The notes under the pieces: model-generated | The model's database searches: none | The model's input: the letters and a program-made list of their open reading frames with translations, nothing else | What the model was told of the DNA's origin: nothing | Made by a program: the position numbers and the translations under genes | Source: Planctomycetota bacterium | GTDB lineage: Bacteria > Planctomycetota > UBA1135 > JADKAF01 | Direction: 5' to 3' | Length of the DNA stretch: 64,000 bases | Assembly (NCBI GenBank): GCA_016719295.1 | Contig: JADKAF010000001.1 | Span: forward strand, 3,782,001-3,846,000 | Shown here: positions 51,231 to 60,981 of the stretch, in pieces | Numbering within the stretch: position 1 is the first letter of the stretch | Layout of the letters: each line of letters opens with the position of its first letter

Positions 51231-52358
51231 TCAATCGCTCTTCGCTTCGCTCACCGCGACCTTCAGGTTGAAGGAGCCGCTGCGCTCCATCGAGGTCTCG
51301 ATGTCCATCGACTCGCCGTCGCGGCCTTCGCGCGTCATGCTCGTCTCGGCGTCCATCTCGAACTCGCCTTCGATCTCCAAGCTGACGATGCACTTCTTCG
51401 CGAGATCGACGACGAGCTTGCCCTCGACGGTGCACTCGACGTTCGCCTTGCCTTCGACCGCGGGAGCCTGGCCGCCCTGCTCGCCGCCGCGACCACCGCG
51501 ACCGCCGCGACCGCCCATGCCGCCGGTCATGCCGACGCCGAGATCGGCCGGATTGCCTTCGCCCGAGGCCTTGGCCTTGAACGAGATCGTGGCCAACCCT
51601 TCGGACACGCCCTCGAGCTTGCCGTTCGCTTCGAGCGTCAGCTTCTCGTTCATGAGATAGCCCAAGCCCTCGTTGCCCTGCATGCCGCCGCCCATGCGGC
51701 CGCCGAAGCCGCCCTGACCGCGACCGCCGCGTCCGCCGCGACCGCCGCCGGCAGCGTCCCCGCCTTCTTCAGCCTGCGCGGCGCGCGCCATCGGGTGCTG
51801 CAGGTTCGCCATCGCGCTGCGCAGCGACTTGCTGAGATCGAACTCCGCGCCCACGGCGACGGCCTTCTCCGGCAGGAGCCCCATCACGTCGGTGCGAACC
51901 TTCAGTCCGCGCGCGAGGCGCTCTTCCAAAGCGGCGCCGTCCTCGTCGTTCTCCTGCGCGACGACCTTGTCGCCGTCCTGCGCGAGGAAGAGCTTCTTCC
52001 CCTCGAGCGCGCCTTCGATCTCGATCTCCATGTCCTCGCCGTCGCGACCCGGCATCGTCATCGAGCCGGAGAGCTTGGTGTAGGTGCGCTGGACCTTCGT
52101 GGCCAGGCCCTTCTCGTTCGCGTCGAGGACCTTCTCGTCGAACTCGATCGTCTGCTTCGCGCTGGACGTGCGGTCACCGCCGCCACCGCCGCGCTCTTCG
52201 CCGTTGATCATCGTCGTGGTCGAGCCCGTCGACTCCGACGAGCTCTCGATCTTCGTGCGCAGGCTCTGGCCCTTCTGCGCCTGGATCTGGACGGTGTGTT
52301 CCTGGGCCAACGCCAAGCTGGGCAGAGCCAGCGTGAGCAGCATCGCGCGGGTCTTCAT
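51231..52358 (-). CDS. Exported protein of unknown function with RGG-rich segments
   Basis: A protein of 375 residues with a signal peptide (about 1-18, ending LALAQ). The core has acidic, Ser/Thr-rich strands (KIESSSESTGSTTTMING, KQTIEFDEKVLDANEKG, VQRTYTKLSGSM) and a C-terminal beta part. Two low-complexity Gly/Arg runs, at about 198-225 (GGGRGGRGGRGQGGFGG) and about 275-295 (MGGRGGRGGRGGEQGG), interrupt it. No family was recognised. Similar Gly/Arg runs occur in the next gene and in the PQQ-like protein. Start ATG 52358. Confidence 0.65.
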   Translation of the reverse strand: MKTRAMLLTLALPSLALAQEHTVQIQAQKGQSLRTKIESSSESTGSTTTMINGEERGGGGGDRTSSAKQTIEFDEKVLDANEKGLATKVQRTYTKLSGSMTMPGRDGEDMEIEIEGALEGKKLFLAQDGDKVVAQENDEDGAALEERLARGLKVRTDVMGLLPEKAVAVGAEFDLSKSLRSAMANLQHPMARAAQAEEGGDAAGGGRGGRGGRGQGGFGGRMGGGMQGNEGLGYLMNEKLTLEANGKLEGVSEGLATISFKAKASGEGNPADLGVGMTGGMGGRGGRGGRGGEQGGQAPAVEGKANVECTVEGKLVVDLAKKCIVSLEIEGEFEMDAETSMTREGRDGESMDIETSMERSGSFNLKVAVSEAKSD

Positions 52359-52446
52359 GATCGAATGTCCTCTGCCCCGCTCGGGGCAGCATCTAGGTAA
52401 GGGAGAATCGAGTACGAGGTTGGGTTGAGAGGAGGAGAGCGCGAGC

Positions 52447-55400
52447 TCACGCATCCTTCGCGAGAGAGACGCGGGCGCGCGCGCCGTCGGCGTGGCGCAC
52501 CGAGAACGATTGCTGGTTGCTCGAGGCGCCGCGAGCGACGACCAGACGGTAGCGTCCCTCGGGATACGAGCCCAGCGCGTAGATGCCGTCGAGCTGGCGT
52601 CCGCCGCTGCTGAAGCCGCCACGGCCGCCGCCTTGCGAGGGGAAGGTCCCGAGGAGCTCGTCGCCTTCGCCGCGCACTTCGATGCGGGCGTCGGGAACCG
52701 GCTTGCCTTCGGCATCGACGATCTCGACCGAGAACGCGACGCCGCGCGCGACGCGGAAGGTGCGCTCGACCTCGACGCCGGCCGCGATCGCGATCGAGCC
52801 GCCGGCCGTCGTGGCGAAGCCACGCGCGGTGATGCGCGCATCGTAGAGCCCCGCGGCGAGCCCTTCGACGCGCCCGGCGCCTTCGCGATCGCCGCCGCCG
52901 GACTGCTCGATCGAGCGCGTCGCGCCTTCGCTGCCCTGCAGCGTGACGCGCGCGCTCGGCACCGGCTGTCCCTGATCGTCGACGACCTTGAACGCCAGCG
53001 TGCCGCCCAGCACGAACGCGAGCTCGAGCCCTTCGCGCGACGCATCCGCCGCGAGCTCGACGTCTTGCGAGACGGCGCCGAGCACCTCGGCCGCGGCCGG
53101 CCTCGCTTCGCCTTCGGCTCCACCGCGCGGATTGCGCCCGCCGCCATTGCCACCGCGCGGCGGCTCGGCGATCAAGCGATAGAGCCCGGGCTCCAAGCTC
53201 TCGAAAGCGAACGCACCCGTGTCGCGTTCGGCCTGCGCGCTCGTGACTTCACGACCCGCGCCCGAAGACTCGACGGCGAGCAAGCGCACGCGCACGTTGC
53301 GCAGGTTGCCGCTCGGCGCGCTCACCCGACCCGCGATGCGTCCGCCGGGCAAGGTGAACTCGCGCTGCGTCTCGCCTGATTGCTCCAACACGACTTCCAA
53401 GCCGGCGCCGCCGCCGCTCGGCCCGCGATTCGCACGTCGCCCGCGACCCTCGCCAGCGCTCTCTTCGGGGCTCGCGACCTGGAAGCTCAGGCGATGCGTG
53501 CCGAGAGGTAGCTCATCGAAGCGGAAGCGGCCGTCCTCTCCGATGCGCGCGTTCAGCGTACGACTGCCACCCGACACGGTGAGCCGCGCGGTGCCGCCGC
53601 GCACGGTGGAGTCGCCTTGCTTCAGCGTGCCGACGAGGCTCGCCAGCGGCTCGTCCGACGCGTCGAAGTCGACGACGATGGTCTGGCCGGGGAGCACCTG
53701 CACGGTCTTCGTGCTGCCGACGATCTCGCCGCCGCCGCGACCGCCGCCGCCGCCGTTCGAGAGGGCCACCATGTACTCGCCGGGCTGCAGGCGATCGATG
53801 CGATAGCGTCCGGTGGCATCGGTGCGGGCGGGTCGCCCGCCGCCGAAGCCGCCGCGACCACCGCGACCTCCACCGCCGCCGGAACCGGCGACGCTCGCGA
53901 GCACCGTCGCGCCCTCGCGCGGCGCGCCTTGCGCATCGACCACGGTGCCCGTCACGATGCCGCCCGGCGTGAAGACGACGCGGTAGTCCTCGACGATCTG
54001 GCCTTCCTTCAGCTCGAGCGGAGCACCTTGCCCGCTCGGGAACTCCGGATGATCGCCGCGCAGCGTGATCTTGCCCGCGGCGAGATCGGCGATGACGAAG
54101 CGACCGAGATCATCGGTGCGCGCGTTGAAGCGCAGGTTCCGCATCTGATCGCGCAGGCCTGCATCGCGTCCGCCGCCGTCGCGCAACGAGCCGAAGTCGA
54201 ACTCGACCGTGATCTCCGCGCCGCCGATCGGGCGCGAGCTGGTGCTCTCGACCGCGAGGCCGCGGATCTCGGCGCCAGGACGCAGCGCGACGAGCACCTC
54301 GGTCGCAGCGCCCGGCTGCTCGACGACGACGTCGACGCTCGTGGAGGCGAAGCCCTTCGCCTGCACGAGCAGCGTGTACTGGCCAGGCGCGACATCCACG
54401 AGCGCGATGCGCGACGCGGGCCAGGTGAACTTCTCGCTGCGCTGGGGGATCGGCATCTCGCCGCCGAGCAGCGAGAGCGTCACTTGCTCGGACGGGGCGC
54501 TGCCTTCCGGATAGGCGAGCTCGGCGACGATGCTCGCCGTCGGCGAGACGAGGAGCTCGACCACCTCGGACTGACCCGCGACCGCCGCTCCGAGCTCCTT
54601 CCCGCCGCGCAAGCCCGTCTCGGTCTCCGCGTCGAGGCGCACGAGCTTCCAAGACGCGGGAACGTCGAGGAGCTCGAAGCGCCCGCGCCCGTCGCTGACC
54701 GCCTGCGGCGCGCGACCGCCCATGCCGCGGAAGAGATCGCGCATCATGCCGCCACGACCGCCGTCGCCACCGGGGCCGGCCATCGCCCCGAAGTCGAAGC
54801 CCAGGTTCTCCTCGGCCTCGCGGATCTCGCTCGCGGTGATCACCGCGTTCGCGACGCCGCGACCATCGGCGAGCTTCACGAAGCCTTCGATGCGGCGAGC
54901 CAAATCGAGCTCGATCAGGAGCTCGTCGTGGCTGCCGAAGCGCACCTGGAAGCGCTTGCTCATCTCGGGCACGTAGCCGGCCGCGACGAACTCGCCGCGA
55001 TACGCGCCGTCGCCGAGGCCGCGCAGCACGAACACGCCCGACGCATCGGTCGTCGCCTCGAGGAAGCTCTCGGCGAACGCGAGCATGCGCGTGAAGCCGC
55101 CGCGACCGCCGAAGTCCCCCATCGGGTTCTCGCCGCGACCGCCGCGTCCGCCGCGGCCGCCTTCGTTCCGATTGCCGCGCTCGCCGCCCGCGGCTTCCGG
55201 CTCGGAGGCCGGGCCCTCATAGGCGATGCGCACCTGCGCGTTGCGGATCGGCGCGCCCGAGCGATCGCGCACGAGACCGCGCACTTCCATCCCCGGCTCG
55301 AGCGCGACGTCGACGCGTTGCTCCACACCGGGCTGCACGTCGACCGGAGGCGCCGCGAAGGTAGCGACGCCGGGAGCGACGATCCACACCTGGTAGCGCG

Positions 55401-56220
55401 AGCCTTCGCCCGCCGGCAGACCATCGAACGCGAACACGCCCTCGGCATCGAGCTCGGCGCCGCGCAGCATCTGGCTCGGATCGAATCCACCCTGGCGGAA
55501 CGGGCCACCGCCGCGTCCTCCGCGCCCCCCGAACATGTCGCCGAAGCCGCCGCTCGTCGAGAGCAGCGCGAGCGCGGGCTTCTGCGGCTTCTCGGGTAGC
55601 GCGACCTTGCCGGCGATGCGACCGCCGAGCGCGACCTCCAGCACCTCTTCGCGGCGGCCGAAGATCGGCTCGGAGCTGCGCACGAGGTAATAGAAGGGAT
55701 CGTCGATGCTGACGAACCAGCCTTCGTGCTCGCCGGGCACCGCGAAGCGCCCGCCGTCGTCGGTGCGCACCTTGGCGAGCTCGCCGAAGCTCGGGTCGCC
55801 CTTCGCCTTCAGCGTGTCGTCGAGGCCGGGCACGAAGCGGCCGAGCATCTCGCTGCGCAGGTTCCAGCCGCGGAGCTGCGCGCGGAGCGGATGCTGCGTC
55901 GAGAGGCGCAGCGCGAGGTTCGGCACGCCGACGCCATCGCGATCGCGCACGACGCGCCCGCTCGAGGCGCGACCGGCGCGGGAGGACTCCGTCGCGAGCA
56001 GATCCGCGCCGGCGCCGCTGCCGCGCAGCACGTTGGCCTCGGCGCGCAGGCCGCCGTCGAGCGAAGCTTCGCCGGCTTCGAGAGGCGCCAGACCGCCGCG
56101 CTCGCGTCCGGCCTCGGAGAGACCGCCTTCGCCCGTCGAGCCTTCGCTCAGGACGAAGACAGCGACCGCGAGCACCGCGGCGAGGCCGGCAACGCCGGCG
56201 AGGAGGGGCAAGGGGCGCAT
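52447..56220 (-). CDS. Very large membrane-anchored carboxypeptidase-regulatory-like repeat protein, RGG-rich
   Basis: A protein of 1257 residues. An N-terminal anchor helix (LLAGVAGLAAVLAVAVFVLSE, about 5-26) precedes many prealbumin-like/CarboxypepD_reg repeats: GIAGKVAL-type starts, VRGLVRDRSGAPIRNAQVRI, VTGTVVDAQGAPREGATVL, GSRYQVWIVAPGVA, LRGLGDGAYRGEFVAAGY and FRFDELPLGTHRLSFQV. Between and within repeats are Gly/Arg runs such as GGRGGRGGENP and GGGGGRGGRGGFGGG. No catalytic site was seen. The layout suggests a surface scaffold or sensor. It is 107 bases downstream of the ECF-fusion gene on the same strand, so the two may be co-transcribed. Confidence 0.8.
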   Translation of the reverse strand: MRPLPLLAGVAGLAAVLAVAVFVLSEGSTGEGGLSEAGRERGGLAPLEAGEASLDGGLRAEANVLRGSGAGADLLATESSRAGRASSGRVVRDRDGVGVPNLALRLSTQHPLRAQLRGWNLRSEMLGRFVPGLDDTLKAKGDPSFGELAKVRTDDGGRFAVPGEHEGWFVSIDDPFYYLVRSSEPIFGRREEVLEVALGGRIAGKVALPEKPQKPALALLSTSGGFGDMFGGRGGRGGGPFRQGGFDPSQMLRGAELDAEGVFAFDGLPAGEGSRYQVWIVAPGVATFAAPPVDVQPGVEQRVDVALEPGMEVRGLVRDRSGAPIRNAQVRIAYEGPASEPEAAGGERGNRNEGGRGGRGGRGENPMGDFGGRGGFTRMLAFAESFLEATTDASGVFVLRGLGDGAYRGEFVAAGYVPEMSKRFQVRFGSHDELLIELDLARRIEGFVKLADGRGVANAVITASEIREAEENLGFDFGAMAGPGGDGGRGGMMRDLFRGMGGRAPQAVSDGRGRFELLDVPASWKLVRLDAETETGLRGGKELGAAVAGQSEVVELLVSPTASIVAELAYPEGSAPSEQVTLSLLGGEMPIPQRSEKFTWPASRIALVDVAPGQYTLLVQAKGFASTSVDVVVEQPGAATEVLVALRPGAEIRGLAVESTSSRPIGGAEITVEFDFGSLRDGGGRDAGLRDQMRNLRFNARTDDLGRFVIADLAAGKITLRGDHPEFPSGQGAPLELKEGQIVEDYRVVFTPGGIVTGTVVDAQGAPREGATVLASVAGSGGGGGRGGRGGFGGGRPARTDATGRYRIDRLQPGEYMVALSNGGGGGRGGGEIVGSTKTVQVLPGQTIVVDFDASDEPLASLVGTLKQGDSTVRGGTARLTVSGGSRTLNARIGEDGRFRFDELPLGTHRLSFQVASPEESAGEGRGRRANRGPSGGGAGLEVVLEQSGETQREFTLPGGRIAGRVSAPSGNLRNVRVRLLAVESSGAGREVTSAQAERDTGAFAFESLEPGLYRLIAEPPRGGNGGGRNPRGGAEGEARPAAAEVLGAVSQDVELAADASREGLELAFVLGGTLAFKVVDDQGQPVPSARVTLQGSEGATRSIEQSGGGDREGAGRVEGLAAGLYDARITARGFATTAGGSIAIAAGVEVERTFRVARGVAFSVEIVDAEGKPVPDARIEVRGEGDELLGTFPSQGGGRGGFSSGGRQLDGIYALGSYPEGRYRLVVARGASSNQQSFSVRHADGARARVSLAKDA

Positions 56221-56327
56221 GAGCTGTGGGGACTCGGTTCGGTGCGAGACGCGCGCCGGAGAGCCGCGCGTGCCGGGGGCCGTCGATCGGGAAACGCGAA
56301 GTGCTGCCCGGGCGAGAGGCGCCTGGT

Positions 56328-59300
56328 TCAGCGGCGGGCTTTTTCGCGCCGCTCGCCAGCGTCGGGTGCACCCGACGGAACCTCGAGCGAGAAGGGCGCG
56401 AGCTCCACCTCGACGATCGAACCCGCGGGAGCCGCCGAGGCCTCGGCTCCGTCGACGGAGATCTGGCCGCGGTAGAGCTGCCCGCCCTCGCCGCGCGCGA
56501 GGAGCTCCAGGGTCCAGGAGCCCGAGGAGACCGTTACGGCGTGCACCGCTTCGCCGCGGCGCCCCTTGCTTCGCGAGGGCCCGCGGCCACCGCGCCCGCC
56601 GAAGGGCGCGTCCCCCACGGAGCCCACGTGCAAGAGCTCGAGGGCAGCCCCTTCGGGGCTCCGCGCCGCGATCGACCGCGAGGCCGCGGCGTCGAGCTCG
56701 AGCTCGACCTGATCCCCGGCGAGCTCGAGCTCGCGCAGATGAAGCACGCCATCTGCGCCGCGCGCGATCAGGCGATAGCGGCCCGGCGGGAGCGCGGCGA
56801 AGCGGGCGACCTCGCCGGCCGCGACCTGTCCGCGGCGCTCGATCTCGGCGAGCGGCGCCTCGGCGCCGCGCAGCTCGAGCGCGGCTCTCGTCGAGAGGCG
56901 GCTCTGGAGCGACAGCGCGACGCGGCCCTCCGGCAGGGGATCGACCTCGAGATCGCAGCGCGCGTCCGCGCCGGGTGAGAGCTCGACCTGCGCGAGCGCC
57001 GCGAGCCCGCGCTCCAGCGCCGCGATCGAGCTCGGGCCCGGCACGCCGAGCGACCAGGTTCCCGGGGCGAGGTCGACGAAGGCGAAGCGCCCTTCGGCGT
57101 CCGTCGCCGCGACGCGCGCGCCGCTGCCGCGCGCGAGCACCTTGCGCCCCGCGAGCGGCGCGCCGCTGCGATCGCGCAGCACCCCGGTGAGCCGCGCCGC
57201 CGGCGCCAGCTCCAGGATCTGCAAGTCGGCGCCCGGCGCGAGCTCGAGCTCGAAGCTCGCCTCTCCGTAGCCTTCGCGCTGCACGCGCAGGTGCGCGCGA
57301 CCAGCGGCGAGTCCGGTGAGCTGCAGCTCGCCGGCCGCATCGGTCAGCGCCGCGCGAGGCAGGGCACCAAAGCTCGGGCCCCCTTCGCCGCGCGCGCCGC
57401 CGCGACCTCGCCAGCCGTCCACTTCGACCAGCGCGCCGACGATGCGGCGCGAGCTCCCGCGCTCGACGAGCCGCGCGCGGAGCTCGACGCTCTCGCGCGC
57501 TCGGTCGCGCTCGGTTTCACGAGGAGCGCGGGTCTCGAGCGCGAGCTCGACCCAGCCGACCTCGCCCCGCAGCAGCTCCAAGCGCTGCATGGCGAAACCC
57601 GCCGCGCCGCGCGCCCACAGCTCGAGCCCGCCCGCGGCGAGCTCGCTCAAGCGGAAGCGCCCGTCCTCGTCGGTGCGCGCGAAGGCCTCGCCGCCGCGCG
57701 CGTGCGCGAGCACCACGGCTCCCGCGCTGGCTGCTCCCGAGGCGTCGCGAACGAGGCCCTCGAGCGCCGCGCCGAGCTCGAGGCGCAGCGCCAGAGTCTC
57801 CGCGGCTCCCGCCTCGACGTCGAAGGTACGCTGCGCCGGCTCGCAGCCGTCGGCGCGCACCTCCAGGCGATAGCGTCCATCGGGCAGGTTCTCGAAGGCG
57901 AAGGTGCCGGCGCCGTCGGCGCGCTGGCGGGCGATCGCGTCGAGCTCGAGCGGGCCGAACGGCATCTCGCCGCGCCCGCGCTCTCCGGCGGCGCCGTCGC
58001 TGGGCCGGCCGAGGTGAAAGAGAGCCAGACGCGCCCCCTCGACCGGGAAGCCCTCGGCGCCGCCGACGAAGCCCTCGACGCGCGCGCCGTCAGCGCCCCA
58101 GACGAGCTCGAGCTCGCGCTCGCTTCGCGCGCGGTCCGCGGCGAGCTCCACTCGCGCGTGGAGGCCGAGGCCCGCTCCAGGCGCGTAGACCTCCAGCCGG
58201 TACGCGAGCGCGAGCGGCAAGCTCGCGAACGAGAACGCCCCATCGGGCTGCACGGCGACGCCGCGCGCGCCGCGCAGCGCGTCCCAGAAGCCGAGGTGCA
58301 GCCGGCCGTCGCGCGTGCCGATCGGCACGAGCCGCGCGATCGCCGCACCCGAGCGAAGCGCCTTTTGAGCCGTCGCGCCTTCCGCGCGCACGCGTCCACG
58401 CAGCACCCCGGCGGGCTCGAGCACCAGCTCGCGCCCGACCTCGAAGCTCTCGGGCGGCAGCACCGGCGACCAGCGCGGATCGAGGACGAACGGGAAGCGC
58501 TCGGCCTCGTCGCGCGGCACGAGCAGACGCCCCTGCGCGTCGCTCGCTCCGAGAGAGCGCGGGAGAGCGCTCGCGGCGCCCTCCGCTTCGCGCTCGAAGC
58601 TCCGGCGGACCCAGCCGAGCGTCTCGGTACCGGCCCAAGGAGAGCTTGCGGCACCCACCTCGATCGCCGCGAGCGCCGTGGCCGTCGAGCGCTCGCGCAG
58701 CGCGAACGGGAGGAAGCTCGCGGCTTCGCGCTCCGCCGCGGCGCGGGCGACGGACGCGCCCTCCCCGGCCTCAGGGGAAGGAGCGAGCGGCGCGAGCGCG
58801 ACCGGGCGAGCCGCGTCTCCGCCCGAGCTCGCATCCCCGCGCAGCAGGGCCCAGCCGAGGGCCGCGGCGCCGAGCACCGCGGCGCCCGCGGCGAGAACGC
58901 CCGCGCCGAGCCACGCGGACGACGAGCTGCCGGCTCCCGCGAGCGCGCCTTCGCCGCCGCTCGGCGCCCCTGGCGGAGCGAATGGGCCCAAGGGGAGATT
59001 GGCGAGCGGCAGCAAGCCCAAGTGCCAGGCGCGCGTGTTCCCGCCGTTCTTGCGATCGAGCTTCTCGCGCAGGCGCTCCAGGCCGCGCTTCAAGCGCGTG
59101 CGCACCGTCTCGAGCGGAGCACCCAAGCGCTCGGCGATCTCCTGCGGCCCCAGATCCTCGAAGTAGCGCAGCAGCACGGTGGAGCGATACGGCTCGTCGA
59201 GCTCGAGCACCACATCGACCAGCTCGCGGCGCGCCATCTCGCGCGCGACGATCTCCTGCGCCGAGGGCAGCCCCTCGGGCTTCGCGGCGCGCTCCTCGCG

Positions 59301-59540
59301 CTGCGCCCGGCGCGCGTGCTCGCGTTTCCCGCGCTGCACGATGCGACGGGCCACCACTGCGAGCCAGGCGCCGGCCTTCTCGGTCTGTTGCGGCGGGCGC
59401 TTCAGGGCCGCGAGCCAGGTCTCCTGCACGACGTCGTCGACGCGGCTGTCGTCGAGGACCAAGCTCCGCACCAACGCGCGCAGTCCGGGCGCGTGGCGAT
59501 GCAGTAGCTCCGGATCGAGTGGTGCGGCCGGTCGGTCCAT
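56328..59540 (-). CDS. ECF sigma factor fused to a transmembrane segment and carboxypeptidase-regulatory-like ectodomain
   Basis: A protein of 1070 residues. Residues about 10-78 are sigma region 2 (DDSRVDDVVQETWLAALKRP, AGAWLAVVARRIVQRGKRE). Residues about 112-161 are region 4 with a helix-turn-helix (LRYFEDLGPQEIAERLGAPL, ETVRTRLKRGLERL). One transmembrane helix at about 210-233 (WLGAGVLAAGAAVLGAAALG) follows a Gly/Pro-rich linker. The remaining 835 residues are CarboxypepD_reg-like repeats (LRGRVRAEGATAQK, LEGLVRDASGAASAGAVVLA, LTGVLRDRSGAPLAGRKVL). The membrane tether could hold the sigma factor until its ectodomain senses a signal. The frame is continuous, so the fusion is real in this sequence. 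Start ATG 59540. Confidence 0.88.
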   Translation of the reverse strand: MDRPAAPLDPELLHRHAPGLRALVRSLVLDDSRVDDVVQETWLAALKRPPQQTEKAGAWLAVVARRIVQRGKREHARRAQREERAAKPEGLPSAQEIVAREMARRELVDVVLELDEPYRSTVLLRYFEDLGPQEIAERLGAPLETVRTRLKRGLERLREKLDRKNGGNTRAWHLGLLPLANLPLGPFAPPGAPSGGEGALAGAGSSSSAWLGAGVLAAGAAVLGAAALGWALLRGDASSGGDAARPVALAPLAPSPEAGEGASVARAAAEREAASFLPFALRERSTATALAAIEVGAASSPWAGTETLGWVRRSFEREAEGAASALPRSLGASDAQGRLLVPRDEAERFPFVLDPRWSPVLPPESFEVGRELVLEPAGVLRGRVRAEGATAQKALRSGAAIARLVPIGTRDGRLHLGFWDALRGARGVAVQPDGAFSFASLPLALAYRLEVYAPGAGLGLHARVELAADRARSERELELVWGADGARVEGFVGGAEGFPVEGARLALFHLGRPSDGAAGERGRGEMPFGPLELDAIARQRADGAGTFAFENLPDGRYRLEVRADGCEPAQRTFDVEAGAAETLALRLELGAALEGLVRDASGAASAGAVVLAHARGGEAFARTDEDGRFRLSELAAGGLELWARGAAGFAMQRLELLRGEVGWVELALETRAPRETERDRARESVELRARLVERGSSRRIVGALVEVDGWRGRGGARGEGGPSFGALPRAALTDAAGELQLTGLAAGRAHLRVQREGYGEASFELELAPGADLQILELAPAARLTGVLRDRSGAPLAGRKVLARGSGARVAATDAEGRFAFVDLAPGTWSLGVPGPSSIAALERGLAALAQVELSPGADARCDLEVDPLPEGRVALSLQSRLSTRAALELRGAEAPLAEIERRGQVAAGEVARFAALPPGRYRLIARGADGVLHLRELELAGDQVELELDAAASRSIAARSPEGAALELLHVGSVGDAPFGGRGGRGPSRSKGRRGEAVHAVTVSSGSWTLELLARGEGGQLYRGQISVDGAEASAAPAGSIVEVELAPFSLEVPSGAPDAGERREKARR

Positions 59541-59747
59541 GGCGTTGCCTGGTCGGGGGGTCGCCCTCCCCTGCCCGGTGGGAGCCGGCGCGGTTCAGGC
59601 GAATCCGAATCCAAGCGTACGCGCTCGCCCGTGGATTGCGGAGCGCCGAGGGCGCTCTCGGGCCTGGGCGGATCCGCGCGCGGAGGTGAGGATCGGCTTC
59701 GCCGGGTCCTCTCGGCGCCTTCCACAACCGCCCTTCCCCTCAGATCC

Positions 59748-60911
59748 ATGCGCCACTTCGTTCCGCTCCTCGCCCTCGGCACGCTGCCCGCGGTCACCGC
59801 GGGGCAGACCCTGACCATCCTGAACCAGTTCGACGTGCCGCCCTTCGGCACCTCCTTCGTCGGGGGCGTGGACTACGACCCCATCAACGACACGCTCTGG
59901 ACCGTCGACCAGACCAACGACTTGATCCAGCGCTTCGACCGCGCGGGGAACCTGCTCGCGACCTTCGCCGCTCCCATCCCGCCTGGCACGACGGCGAATC
60001 CCCTCCCGATCGGCGCCGCGGTGGATCCGCTAACGGGCAACCTGTGGGTCGTCGACGAAGCCGAGGTGGTCTACGAGATGCGCGTCGATGGCACGCTCAC
60101 CGGCGCGAGCTTCCGCACGACGCCCACCATCGTCGACGCCTCCGGGCTCGCGTTCGATCCGGAGACGCGCCACCTCTTCGTCTCGCAGGACAGCGGCACG
60201 CGCGCCATCGGCGAGTTCACCCTCGCGGGCGTCGCGGTGCAGACGATCCCGATCGGCCCGGCGGGGAGCGCCGACGCCGATGGCCTCGCCTACAACCCGA
60301 TCCTGCGCCGCTTCTATCTCGGTGAGGACACCGGCGACTTCGTCCTCGAGCTCGATCGCCAGGGCACCCTCGTGCGCAACATCCCGCTCGCCGGGCTCGG
60401 CATCAGCCCGGAGGGCTTGGGCATCGATACGCGGAGCGGCTCGCTGTTCATCGGCGATGGCTTCGTCACGCGCCGCGTGTACGAAGTCGCCGGCATCGTC
60501 CCGCCCTGCAGCGGCTCGGCGACGCGCTTCGGCGCGGCCTGCAACGATTCGAGCGGACAGACGCCGCGCCTCGAGCTCAGCGACTGCCCCACCGGCGGAC
60601 GTGCGCTCACGATCGCGGTGACGCTCGGCAGCAGCGTCACCGCTCCGGCGATCTTCTTCTTCGGCTTCCAGCAGCTCGGCATCCCGCTCGACTTCCTCGG
60701 CGCGAACGGCTGCTTCCTGCACACGACCTCGGAGTACGCCGTCGCCACGGTGCCGAACAGCGGCACGCGCGCGGGCTTCACCGTCACCATCCCCGGCGGC
60801 CCTGGGGTTCCGGGCCAATCGGGGCATCTCCAAGCGCTGCTGATCGGCGATGTGGGCGCGAACGCCGCGGGCCTCGTCGGCTCGAACGGCGTGCGCTTCG
60901 TCCTGCAATGA
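59748..60911 (+). CDS. Secreted NHL/beta-propeller-like protein with Cys-containing C-terminal domain
   Basis: A protein of 387 residues with a signal peptide (about 1-19, ending VTAGQ). Four to five propeller-like strands repeat the pattern seen in NHL/phytase-like proteins: GVDYDPINDTLWTVDQTN, AAVDPLTGNLWVVDEAE, GLAFDPETRHLFVSQDSG, GLAYNPILRRFYLGEDTG and GLGIDTRSGSLFIGDG. The C-terminal 130 residues (CSGSATRFGAACND, then LGSSVTAPAIFFFGF, and GANGCFLHTTSE) match the shared end domain of other secreted proteins in this window. Start ATG 59748. Confidence 0.8.
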   Translation: MRHFVPLLALGTLPAVTAGQTLTILNQFDVPPFGTSFVGGVDYDPINDTLWTVDQTNDLIQRFDRAGNLLATFAAPIPPGTTANPLPIGAAVDPLTGNLWVVDEAEVVYEMRVDGTLTGASFRTTPTIVDASGLAFDPETRHLFVSQDSGTRAIGEFTLAGVAVQTIPIGPAGSADADGLAYNPILRRFYLGEDTGDFVLELDRQGTLVRNIPLAGLGISPEGLGIDTRSGSLFIGDGFVTRRVYEVAGIVPPCSGSATRFGAACNDSSGQTPRLELSDCPTGGRALTIAVTLGSSVTAPAIFFFGFQQLGIPLDFLGANGCFLHTTSEYAVATVPNSGTRAGFTVTIPGGPGVPGQSGHLQALLIGDVGANAAGLVGSNGVRFVLQ

Positions 60912-60981
60912 GCGTCGCGCGCTCGGCGCCGCGGCGCGGCTCGCTTGCGCTGCGCCGCGCGCCGGACGACGATCCGCGCGC

